Source: Sperchopsis tessellata
Taxonomy: Eukaryota; Arthropoda; Insecta; Coleoptera; Hydrophilidae
NCBI GenBank assembly: GCA_033557685.1
Contig: JAWQRN010000194.1
Coordinates: forward strand, 1-34,585
DNA: 34,585 nt
Direction of reading: 5' to 3'
Translations under genes and position numbers: made by a program
Notes under the pieces: model-generated
What the model was told of the DNA's origin: nothing
What the model saw: only the letters and a program-made list of their open reading frames with translations
Databases searched by the model: none
Shown: piece after piece, positions 11,725-22,600 of the stretch
Position numbering within the stretch: the first letter of the stretch is position 1
Layout: the number at the start of each line of letters is the position of its first letter

Positions 11725-11904
11725 TATAGGTAAATGTATTTCAATTAATACCCTATTTAATGTTACTTTATTTAAAAAATTAAATAAACAGCTAAATTGG
11801 GGTTCTTACGTACGAGCAAAATAGGGAATAGGACTCTGATGACGAATGATTTCAAAAATGTTTTAAAATAAATTCAAATTTAAAAATATAAAACAACCAA
11901 CCAT

Positions 11905-13793
11905 GTAAAAGCAAATCCTTGTTTTTTTTTCGTGGCCCGATTATTTGTATACTTCTCCTTCATGACCCACTAAGGCTTTTATCGCGTATATTGGCTTGTA
12001 GCTAAAATAAAAGAAATTTGAATGTCAATATAGTCATTATATATTGTAATAAAGAAGTATTTTCTCTTACAAAAATGTTAAGAAATCAAACTAAAACCAA
12101 ATAATTTATTAATAAGAAGAGAGATGTTGTTTCTTATTAACTAGAAACTGCAGGTTTGGAAGAATAGATGATAACTTTTTTCTTAGATCCGGTTCAACTT
12201 CCAATCGATTTCCATATTTATTTTTAGGAAAGAAAACCAGTGTTGAAAAGCCTGCTTCACACTTATAGTTCGTGACAAATGGAACTAAAAATTTTATCAC
12301 TTTTTCTGCTAAAACTGGTCCTGATGACAAGAAAGCCAAAAGTCCATTAGTTGTATTTATTTACACTACTCAACATTTTACTATTAAAAAGTAGGAATAA
12401 CAACATGCTGTTGCTTTAACAAACAATATAATAAACAAAATATATACACAAATTCAGAAAAATCAAAGATAATTAATAAAAAAAAGTAACTAAAACAACC
12501 TAGGTAGTATAGATCTTAGTTCCAAGATACTGCTTGCAAAAATATCAATCCGATCCTGCACCACATGAAAACGGTTACACATTCGATGTAGGGGAGAACC
12601 TATCAAAAGATTTGATCTTGCCCGATCAAGGAATATTGTCCTATAAGTTCTAGTTGCCAAGCTAGGGTCAAGAAGATTTATTTAAGTGCAGTATCACACA
12701 ACGGTTCAATTATTGGCTCCATACCTAAATCCGCCAGTTCTGTCTTGGATTCTACGTTCACTGTAAAAAAGGGTTCCTTATCCACGCTGTTGTTGATTGG
12801 GGAGAAATATTCTTTCAGACTTGCCTCCAGTCCTAGCAGATGTTCCTTGATGGCAGCTGAAATCTCATCCAGCATGAAACTCGTTTTATACTCTTGTTGT
12901 AATTCCCTGTTTCCACATGACAGGACCAAAATTGAGTTTTTTCATTGCAGGTTCCATCTCATCTTGCACTTTAAATCCAGTTACATTGCTACTTTCTAAT
13001 GTCAGATTTAAATTATTAAAATAATCAAAAATGTCACAGAGCAAGGCTATCTCGATTAACCAATTGACGTAATGAAAACAGTCTTTGAATTCAACTATTA
13101 CATCCTTAACCGCTTGAGCGGTGTTGGTCTAAGAACATTAAAACTTCCTTCATTTCAATAAGTCTTCTTAAAATATTTCCTTTTGATATAGCCATTGCAC
13201 CTTAGAGCGTAAAAGAAGATTTTCATGTTCACTCCCCATTTCTTTGCACAATGCAGAGAATATTCTTGAATTCAGTGGACGAGACTTTATAAAGTTTATA
13301 AAATTTACACATCCTTACATAGTTGCAGTTAAATGCAGTGGCATTCTTTTGATGGTCAATGCTTCTCTGTGAATGCTACTATGCATCCATACACAGTCTG
13401 GTGCTACGACTTTGATCCTCGGAAAAAGTTCAGTAACAGCACTTGCCTTTGCACGAGCTCCATCGCTACTCAGTCCCAAAAATTTCTTTCATTCAGTGTC
13501 ATTTTGATTGATAAATTTATCAAAAAATTTGGCCGGTGCCACCAAAGTGCGGTCACATGTTTCTTCTACTGCACACTTCCACGCCATTGGTCGGGCTACT
13601 TTGCTGGGCACAATGAGAATGCGGAAAGGCGCGATGCGGCTAGTGCTGCCACATCTACAGATTGAATGCTCTTTATTCCTATTTTAGAATTTTGTAAAAA
13701 GAAAAAAAAATCCAAAATTGAAACACCTAGGTTTTTGAAAGTTTTTTATGTGACCCGGCATTTTGGTGGCGACCCACTATTTGGGAAACGCTG
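11905..13793 (-). mobile_element. hAT element of ZBED5-like type, reverse orientation
   Basis: The right end reads, on the - strand, CAGCGTTTCCCAAATAGTGG followed by GTCGCC (13793 downward), a typical hAT terminal inverted repeat with subterminal GGGTCGC. Inside is a decayed transposase related to the ZBED5/FAM200/GTF2IRD2-like group. The left end is uncertain; TTTTTTTTTCGTGGCCCG near 11925-11941 resembles the matching subterminal sequence. An 8-bp target duplication next to the right end (ATCTGCAC would be the candidate) was not found on the left. Confidence 0.75.
12109..13665 (-). pseudogene. hAT (ZBED5-like) transposase pseudogene
   Basis: Blocks in order on the - strand: GLSSDGARAKASAVTELFPR and VVAPDCVWMHSSIHREAL (about 13480-13350, catalytic-core region), FINFIKSRPLNSRIFSALCK and EMGSEHENLLLRSKVQWL (about 13310-13180), a middle piece at 12929-12678 (LLGLEASLKEYFS), then FVTNYKCEAGFSTLVFF and KYGNRLEVEPDLRKKLSSI (12339-12109), the C-terminal dimerisation region of hAT transposases. 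Stops and shifts separate the blocks, and the N-terminal BED finger was not identified. The long + strand frame at 13333-13665 is a shadow of this gene. Confidence 0.85.
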
Positions 13794-16592
13794 ATCTGCA
13801 CTAAATTATTCTGAAAAACAAATTAAATAACAACACAAGGTATAAATTAAACATTTATTCGTCCAAATTATACAATACTGTTAATACAAAAAAAATAAAT
13901 TTAAAAGACCAAGAAAAAACTTCGAGTAAATGAAGAAAAACAAGTAAAACTAAAATTTAGTAAATGCAGAATTAAACTATGCGGTAAAATAAAACTATTT
14001 TATTAGTTAATGTATGATTGTAGTAGTACATGATATATTCTTAGTGATACAGTTCTACTTCTAATCCTAAAATTGAATTTGGTCAATTTTGTTGTAAAGA
14101 ATCTATCTAAACTAGAGGGGTCATACATATACAATATACCTTTAAGAATATTGGTAACAATACATATAAATACTGTATACTATATCCTAGAAAAATACAT
14201 AAAAATAATATATTAAAATATATATATATTACATATACAGAAACTGATGTCAAAACACTGTGCACCTGTGTTAGCAAACTTAATGTATACTATGAGGAAT
14301 ATAACCAAAAATTTTTGGCACAATTCCGTTGTTTTTCATTTTCTAAAAAGGGTAACAATTTGGTTTCCTTTTAAGGCAATTTTCTGGGGAAGACTTTCTG
14401 ATAAATACTTTTCATTATTAACAAATTGATAATAATTGTTACTATTGTCTAAACCAACTAATATACTTCTCATAGAAAAATGAGAGAAAAATGTATCGTT
14501 ATTAATACATTATTTTTCACAAAAACAAACAGATTTACTTACAATATTACTTGAGTCTTTTAAAATTTGAATGTTAACCAACAAATAACTTAATGGTAAA
14601 GATTAAAAGTATATAAATGTATAAGAAATTAGAAGACAAGACACAGCAACGTTGTTGATTATATTAAATACCTTTTTTATAATGAATTTTTGCCAGGGAA
14701 TCCCCAACTGAAGTGACTATTGTTTTGTGATTAACAAAAAAAATTTTTATTGTGTTAACTTTGATTTCATATATTTTCAAATTAAAAACTGTTGAAGGAT
14801 AAAATGTTTGATTTTTATAAATTAAAATGTTTCTAAGATTTTTTAGCTCTATCAAACCTTCTCACTCTTAGAAGTGGTTTATAATTTTATAACTGTCACT
14901 CATGATATAAATGATAATTTTGACATCCTGTTTTCTGTGGGATGTAAAAAATAATAAGCTTAGTGCTAAACTAGAATTTCCTCAAGAATATGGCCATTTT
15001 TTTAGTAAAGAACACACAGGTTAGATTGGATATTTGTTAAAATTTTCAAGTAGATTACGTATGTATATGGACGACGTCTCACTTATAAATTATAGTCAAG
15101 ATAATATGTGAAATCAAACTATTTCCTTGTCTGTTTCATTAGTTGATAGATGAATATTATGCACATAATAAATTCATCTTAAAAATTTTGGCACTGATAA
15201 TTTGACAAGGTTAAGATGTCTAATGTCTATAAGGCTATATTTTACAATCCTTCAAGTTCTTTGGTAGCTATCGGATTGTTGAAAACACAAATCTTCTAAA
15301 TTATAATTAAATTTTAATTTAAAAGTTGACATCTATCGACCTACACTACAGATACAAGATCAGAAGTTATATTTTTTTTTATTTGCCCAGAATTCCACAA
15401 TAAAAGTTTGTTGAAAGTTGTTAATTCAACAGTGCAACATTATGATCACACTAATTATGAAAAAATTGACAGTACTTAACAGTAAAATACAAGTTTTGGA
15501 AGATATTGCTGAACCATCTCAGGTCTAGGCTTTTTAACAACCAGAATTTTTTAAAAGGTAGAAATGTACCAACTAATTACATCAATCTAGGAATTATGTT
15601 TTTTTAATTGTTTAAGTATATTATACAAAATAAATTTTAGAATATTTTCTAGACATAGATTATATTAATCTGGCAACAATTATAGTTTCTCAAAGAAACA
15701 AAAAAGTGGTGCTATCTAATGTTAAATATGAATTAACAGTTGTAGAAATTAATTAGATATACCAAGATGCAAATTTTTTTCCAAATTTTTTTTTTTTGTA
15801 AAAATCAATACTAATTGCTGACAAATCGGTGCGTAAAATAAAATTTTCAAACACAAAGTTAGCATAATTTAAAAAATAAAAAATGTCCTTCCAAAAAGTT
15901 TTTTAATACATATATAATATAATGACCGGTTTCAATCACACTAGGTCATTCTCAAGCTTTTGAGTCAGCGAAGGCAACAGCACAACTAACACACTATTTT
16001 CTGATATAAAGTTAGCTGTTTAAGACACCACTTTGCAGGATGACAAAACCTAGTTTTTAGACAAATAATGATAGTCCGTGATATGAGTACTGTATGTTAT
16101 TCTGGTCTGGTCTAAGTATTAAGTTACAGTTATATATTGGGCAACTTATAAATATTGATAAACTAATAAAAATACGAAAAACATATAAAGAACCAACATT
16201 TTTGGCAATTTCTTTTTGTCCTGTATATAAACCCATTTTTGACCACAGGTACACCAGTACTTTTTGACTTTTCCGCCATCTAGTAATAACTTGCTAAAGT
16301 TTCTCATTGTAAATCTGCTTTTCGATATGTAGTGTTCCATTACAGAACCATAAAAGTAAAACATCTGTCAAGAGGTTTTAGTTATTTGTGGCATCAATGA
16401 TCTAACCACGAAGCTTCTCTTATCTTTGACTAAAATGGAAAAAGCGTAAATGGTAAGTAAAATTTTGATTAGCAAATAAATATAGATGTTTAAAATTACA
16501 GGATTATTTAAATTTACTGATGTTTACCAGAAATATTTTTTCTTTATAAAGTTACAATGGAATAATATATCAAAATTTTTTTTTTTATTATA
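13794..16592. other. AT-rich intergenic sequence, no gene recognised
   Basis: About 2.8 kb of low-complexity AT-rich DNA with poly(T) runs (15778-15798, 16576-16587). At 15922-15949 ATGACC and GGTCAT form a 6-bp inverted repeat around GGTTTCAATCACACTA. The ACCGGTTTC-type word is reminiscent of insect interspersed repeats, but I cannot name a family. The short frames here look random. Confidence 0.45.
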
Positions 16593-17510
16593 GATATCAG
16601 TGGAAATTTTGTAGATGACCTTGTTTCCACATATGAGTGTTACAATTTTCTTCCTGATGCTCTAGATGTTCTAGAAGATTACACTGACCTGGTAATTTTA
16701 CGTCCAGAAATTGACCCTCTTACTGATATAGTGGAATTGAACGAAAATGAAATCCTATCTGAAAATATGTCAAACAATGTAGCCGGGAAAATTCAAATTA
16801 TGAAAAATGTTCAACCAGAAAACGTTTGGGACAGCAGTCATCACCAACTTCCAAAAGAAATAATGCATTGGTGCAACGATGAGAATTTTTGTACAGATAT
16901 AGCGCCTGCAGCGATGCCTAGAAATTGCGGACAATTCAAAGATCGATACCACTGACAAGATGTTCGTCCATGAATAAATATTCTAAATGGAAAATTCATA
17001 CAATGGAGTATTTTACATACTTACCTATCTATCGATGAAGCTATGGTACGTTATTTTGGCTGTCACTCAGAGAAATAATTCATTCGGGGAAAACCAACAA
17101 GATTTGGTTATAAAAATTGGATTTTAGCCAGCTTAGATTCTGCTACCACTTTGATACATATAGCGAAAAAAAATAATAATATGGGAAATGCCTCTGTTAC
17201 TTTAGGAAGCAACGTAGTCTTGAATCTCTTACAAAATGTGCAAGAACCTTCAAAACATATTGTTTTCTTTGACATCTATTTCTCTACGCTGCACTTGATG
17301 TCAGCTTTGACCAAAACGGGTTTTTGGGCAACTGCAACCATTAGAGAAACTCGAATGGGGAAGTGTCCTATAGGTAAAAGGTATTATCAAAAAAAACCAA
17401 GAGGCGCTTTTGATTATCATTTCGATAAAACCAATGATTTACTTGAAGTGCTTTGAGTCAACAATAATGTAGTACGATTAGCAAGTATGATACCGTCCAG
17501 CCTTTGCATA
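16593..17510 (+). pseudogene. piggyBac transposase fossil (PGBD-like), one frame with few stops
   Basis: A single frame runs from about 16593 to 17510 with in-frame stops at 16953, 16971, 17076 and 17454 and no frameshift that I can see. It starts with an acidic N-terminal segment (DVLEDYTDLVILRPEIDPLT and onward). After what looks like an internal deletion of roughly 100 residues it reads QDVRP, INILNGKFIQW, then LSIDEAMVRYFG (catalytic Asp codon 17034-17036), FIRGKPTRFGYKNW, VFFDIYFST (second catalytic Asp codon 17271-17273) and KKPRGAFD. The third Asp region (MGGVD-type) and the Cys-rich C-terminus are not recognisable. The stop at 17076 replaces the Q of the usual KQFIRG. A splice-acceptor-like TATTATAG precedes 16594. 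Confidence 0.85.
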
Positions 17511-18379
17511 TACTGATACAGGGTCTTAGAAATAGCAAATTTTAATGAGGCCGTAGTTTCCATATGACTAACTACACCAGCTTGTTCAATTTTTTCAAAT
17601 GACATGTGATGCAAATGTATGATTATAATGCCAAGTTCTCTTGTAGATAAAAATAATAAACGTATGACCTTATAACTTGAAAAATATAATAAGAAGAAAA
17701 AGCAATAAGTAAAGACAAAAGCTGCATACTGAATGAAGAAATTATTATAATTTAAAATGACTAGATTAAATCACGCAAAACTGGCTAACATGTCAAAATA
17801 TTTTAAAAATATAGGTGACGACTTCTCAAAAATTTATAAGTTTAAAATACATAGCTGTTTGGTATATTTTACAACGATAATATTTTCTCTCTTTATTACA
17901 TTCAAATTATAAATGAATTTTATTTACATATAAATAATGCTGCTTATATTAAAAATTATAATTACATTTAGGTTACCTACATTTATTTCCAAAGCTACCG
18001 ATATGGTTTACCGATAAAAATTCTATTTAGGTTTATTATGTATACTGTAAGTCCTAGGATTATTATAAAAGTCAATAAAAAACTGCCAATACTTTTCTTA
18101 AACAGGTAAAGGTCCTTAGAGCTATGTACAACAGAAACATACTTAAAGTAGACATAACAATTTTGAAATACATTATATTTTGATATATACAGTGCTGCAA
18201 AAATTCCTTCCACTGTGATTTCCCACGAGATCTGGCAAATGCTTTTCATACTGCTGATCACGCTAAAAGGTTCAGTACTGTCAATATTTCCAAAATGTTA
18301 TAGCAGAAAAAGAAATCAAAGTGCTGAATGATCTATTTGGGTACATAAAATTTCAAAACACTAGGTTATGCAGCACTGT
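17511..18379. other. AT-rich sequence between two transposase remnants
   Basis: No piggyBac C-terminus, inverted repeat or other gene could be recognised. The reverse frame at 18261-17995 is AT-rich and looks random. Confidence 0.4.
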
Positions 18380-18715
18380 GAAAATTAGAGTGTGGGTAAA
18401 AATTTCGATTGTGTGACCCATTTACTTTAAAAACATAATAAATTCTGATAGATATCACTCAGATATGCTTTATCCATTCATAGATCAACTCAATGAAAGA
18501 GAAATTCACAATGCCTACCTTTTAACAAGATGGTGCTACACTGTAAACTTCTTGGATGCCCATAGTGCTACTCAGAAATGTCTTTAGTGACTGGATCATT
18601 TCAAAAGATTTCTTTTTCTGGGGAGCTAAAAGAACCTATATCAACATACACATAGTCCATTACAAAGAACTTTCTGGAAGATGTGCTTGAAAACATTGCA
18701 AAAGAGTAAGGATAT
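18380..18715 (+). pseudogene. DDE transposase fragment, mariner/Tc1-superfamily type
   Basis: The frame VWVKIS, then PIYFKNIINSDRYHSDMLYP and FIDQLNE (from 18417), then after a one-base shift QDGAT (about 18527), matches the catalytic block of insect DDE transposases (pattern: G-P-I-F-F, then W-F-Q-Q-D-G-A-T-A-H). Later FFFWG (about 18610) matches the DFFLWG box. Only the middle of the gene is left and it has several stops. This copy is distinct from the mariner remnant at 7765. Confidence 0.75.
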
Positions 18716-19620
18716 ATTTTATAAAGGAGGATAATATAAGTTTATGTAATACATATGTTTTAATTCAACGTAAAATTCTCACTGCAGTGGGACTTTTTAT
18801 TATAGGTATAATACATGCTAAATGTTTGTGAGATTTATGATAGTTAAAGTACAGGTCGGCTTAAGAAAAAATGATTAGATGTTGTTGACGAGATCCAAAA
18901 ACTAGAAAAGTAGGAAGTAAAAAGGTTACAAAGTGGTATACACGCACCTATAGGACATTGCCATGTCTAGAACAAAAATATAAATGTAAGGTGAAAGAGG
19001 GACAGTATAGATTTGAATCTGGACCCTGGCCTATTCGATGTGGTAGACGTTTAGGTTGTCTATTCAACCTACTTACCTCTACATATCGCACCTAGCTATC
19101 ATTTGTATTTGTTCTGACAATTACATACAAGAGAACCATGCATGGATCAACTTTAGGTTAGATAAACTCATAGGGTGATATGTAAAAGATTTGAAACTGG
19201 CAGTAATTCTCCCAAAGGGAAGTATGCACCACTGGCGTATACGGAGTCACAGGCCTAACAATTTGACTAATTAAATAGTTTTTTTAATCTCAATTTAATA
19301 TATAAAGCAACAGAGTATTAGTTTTAGCTTATACATATTACAAAATTCTAATAAAATCAATTATAATATAAACCTTTTCATAAATACTCAAAAAAATTAA
19401 TACAAATGCAAATCACACATACATTACTTTGCAGAAAAATACGAATGCTCTATAAGGGACCTTTAGCCCTAGTCAAATAAAATTCATCCATTAAAACTTT
19501 AAAATTATCCAACAACTTACAACTTAGCTTTAATGTCAATTCACAATTTAGTTCGTACAAAAAGATATATTAGGGGTCCCACTTTCGTGCTTTCTGATCT
19601 GGCTTGATATGAATACTTGC
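18716..19620. other. Liprin-beta 3' flank and probable 3' UTR
   Basis: This lies downstream (on the - strand) of the liprin-beta stop codon. The nearest minus-strand AATAAA that I see is at about 18796-18801, some 820 bp from the stop codon. A less AT-rich patch at 18940-19080 resembles an interspersed repeat, but no A/B box arrangement of a tRNA-derived SINE could be supported. Confidence 0.4.
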
Positions 19621-22600
19621 TTAGTCTTCGTGTCTCTGTAGTAACGGTGAGTTGCTTGCGGACTGGGGATAAGAACCAGACAAGGAGTAGTTATCTAGTA
19701 GACAGGCATCCTCTTCCTTTAGATCGGCCATCCTCGTCGTCTGTGTACATTTAATTAGAAAAATATTTAAATTACAAATGGTATCACAACAGCTTTTACA
19801 GGCCATTGCAATACCCAAATTAAAGTGATGCAAGATGCATTTTAATTTGATAATAAGATCTATCTAGGCTTAATCACACAAACGAAAAAAAAAATCATGC
19901 ATATTATAATCAGTGTTGTTAAAAAAAAATGTTTCTACAACATTACTTTTTATAAATCACATTTATTTATATTTAGGAAAATTTTAAAACTGTATGCCAC
20001 AGATGGTTGTCATGTACATTATTCAGGATATAGATGTTAAGATGGGGAAAGAAAGCCATTTGATACTATTTTCTGTTGTGACTTCATTATATCAAACAAG
20101 ATGTGTTATAATATTTTAGTATATGGGTGGAAACCTATATGTATCAATTTTTAAGATGAAAATAATATAACGAGTTAATATCATACAAAAACATCTATTT
20201 GATTTACTATGTAAAAGCTTTAAAATGCAAAATGTGATAACTACTGATAGTGTCATTAGATTGAGTCCAAATGGAAATGATTCAACAACAGATGAAGCTT
20301 TTACAGATCTCAGTGTTGATGAGCTGGATTTTAAACAATTGATTGATACCCCAATTAATAATCATAGAGTTGTTAATTTTAAATCAACTATCCACTTCTA
20401 AAGTAAAAAAAATCAAACATATGTTGTAGCAAGAATAAGGTCTGTCAATACGTGTTGCTAGGACCCTTGGTAGATTCCGGAACGACACCTTTTGTTTTAA
20501 ATCCGATGTCAGCTTATGTAGGTCATCAATGAGGATCCTCTTTCTGCTTTAAGCAGGTCAGGAGTACAAAAGCTTTCTTATTCTGACTGTACGTCTACGT
20601 ATGTTAGCTAGTGTGGCAGGAGCTTCTCCCTCTCGTACAGGTTATATAAATGACAAATCTGTTTGGTAAACATCTTCAGTTTAATAGCTAGTTTTCAATG
20701 TCGATTCCTGTTTCTGTCTCCTCCATTTCCGCTTGTCAGGCCTAAATTTCTTTGAAAATATAGAAATACTTAAAGAAATGTTCATTAATCCCCAATATCT
20801 CAAGAAAAAGTCAGTCCTAGAGGTTTTCCCGTTGATGTCTTGTTTGCTTTCTTCAACCGCAGACTACACCATCTTCAAAAAATCAGCACCATTTTGCAAC
20901 TGTCATTCGCCCTATATAGGTACAGTTTTTCAAATGTTTTTTTTGATTGTATTTTTACCTTTCGAATTTTCGGCCTTATTTTCACCAATTAACGTCTGCT
21001 TTCTCACATTTTCACGTTTGCAGAAATATCTATTTTTATGTGTGTTGTTAAATTATTAACAGTCCTCTCTGCAGTCTTTGTTCCTATGGCCTTTTGTTTT
21101 TGATTATTAGTCAATTTTTACATCATAAATTCAGGTTAGATATTGGAAATTTTCGTATTGTGCCAAACAAGCAAACCGTTTTCTTTTGCTTCTACCAATG
21201 TTCCTACTTATTAAGTAGTTGTTGGCCATTTTCGTATTGTTTTTGTTTTATGCTTGTTTGGTTGCTTAATTCAGCATCATTTCCTCCTTAAATTTCCCTT
21301 CAATTTTCTTCTACCCTCTGTAGGCTTTCTATTGTTCACACATTGATACGTGGTTTGGAGGTTTTCTCGCTGTCAGATACCGATGCGAGAATATTTAATT
21401 TCAATCTTTGGAATATTTTTACAAGCTCCTAAATTTACTCTTAAATAGTTTACATCAGAGTTCTGTTTAATTTTTATCGAAACAAAATTCGTCACGATAG
21501 TGTTTATCATAGTTATTTCATTCTTCGAAGAATAGCCTTTTACAAATCTTATTTTTATTTTATTCACATTAATATTTTATGCATGTAATATCTTTACATA
21601 TGTGTAATTTCTTTTAATTGTTTTCTAAAGTGTAGAATTTTAACAAATCTAATTTTATTCTAGAGACTATTTCAGTCTACTTCATTCCTTAATATTAATT
21701 TATTTTGTGTAAGTTCAAACTTTGATTGATATGTGCCCTTAGTTACTGGTGTCGATTTTGCAATTGGTTTTTAAAGTTGATTCTCAGAATTTGATAAGTG
21801 TACAGCATGTTGTTCAAACTGCTCTATCTATATAGCTGGTTATCTCTCCAAACTGTACTCATTTCTCTAACTGAGAATTTTAACAAAGATCATCGTCTTT
21901 TGACTTTGACACTTTGTTTTTAACTTGCCACGGCAGAATTAGAGCTAGTGTACTGGACAGGAATAATTCTATGTGTTTAATCTTGGGATATGTAAAGTGT
22001 ACCATTTTGTCATTCAGACTACTCTATCAATATAGCTGTTTATCTCTCCTGCGCCACACATTTCAGTACTTTGAAGATCGACAATTCTATTTTAGTCTAA
22101 GTCCATTTTGGTCGATAGTTTCCAGAACTGCAAGTCATTAAGTACAGTAGAGCCTTCTTATCATTCAAGACCATATTATCCACAGGGTTTAAAACTGTTT
22201 ATTTTCACATATATGTAATCACTATGCTGGACATTATGACTTTGTTAAGTTCATTAAATGTCTTAAACTTCATCTCACTCCATGTTCTTGAGAGTTACTA
22301 CACAAACAACATTTCTTTATGGGTCTTTCTTCTATATTATCACTAAACATAGTCCTATGGGTAATGAGAGAAAGATTCTGATAAAACAGATCAGAAACCC
22401 AAACAATACAAATGCTAAAAGTAGTCAGTCAGTATGGATCAAAGAAATATTAATGATACATTAAACAAACAGATAAAGTGTTCCCAGGTAGAAACTATAT
22501 AGATGCTCTGAAAAGTGCTTATGTTTTGTCCAGTTTTGAAAGGGACATTCTCAATGCAAGTATATCTTCTTGTCAGCAGATGGCCTCATCTTACCTGAAA

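Larger units (their letters stand above)
8400..11730 (-). mobile_element. Non-LTR retrotransposon of CR1/Jockey type, reverse orientation, decayed
   Basis: On the - strand the order is ORF1 remnants (about 11724-11060), an endonuclease domain (10974-10486), a linker (9918-9727), reverse transcriptase (9758 down to about 9000) and the conserved C-terminal region (8814 to about 8480), which is the layout of a CR1/Jockey LINE. It is nearly full length but broken by several stops and frameshifts. The 3' end has no visible poly(A), shown as poly(T) on the + strand, which fits the CR1 side of the group or a truncated end. It abuts a mariner remnant on its 3' side and a hAT element on its 5' side. 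Both ends are approximate. Confidence 0.88.

Noticed and set aside
13333..13665. 110-codon + strand frame.
   Set aside because: The opposite strand reads as hAT transposase over the same bases, so this is a shadow.
18940..19090. Possible tRNA-derived SINE, because of GATTTGAATCTGG and GTGGTAGACG words.
   Set aside because: The A-box and B-box-like words are not in the right order or spacing on either strand, and no tail is visible.
20733..21059. 108-codon + strand frame.
   Set aside because: It is rich in Phe, Leu, Ser and Tyr as expected from T-rich DNA, with no recognisable motif.
22143..22182. TACAGTAGAGCC followed by TATC words, like a pogo/Tigger terminal repeat; a similar TACAGTAGAACG lies at about 26855.
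   Set aside because: No inverted partner was found for either and no pogo transposase is present.
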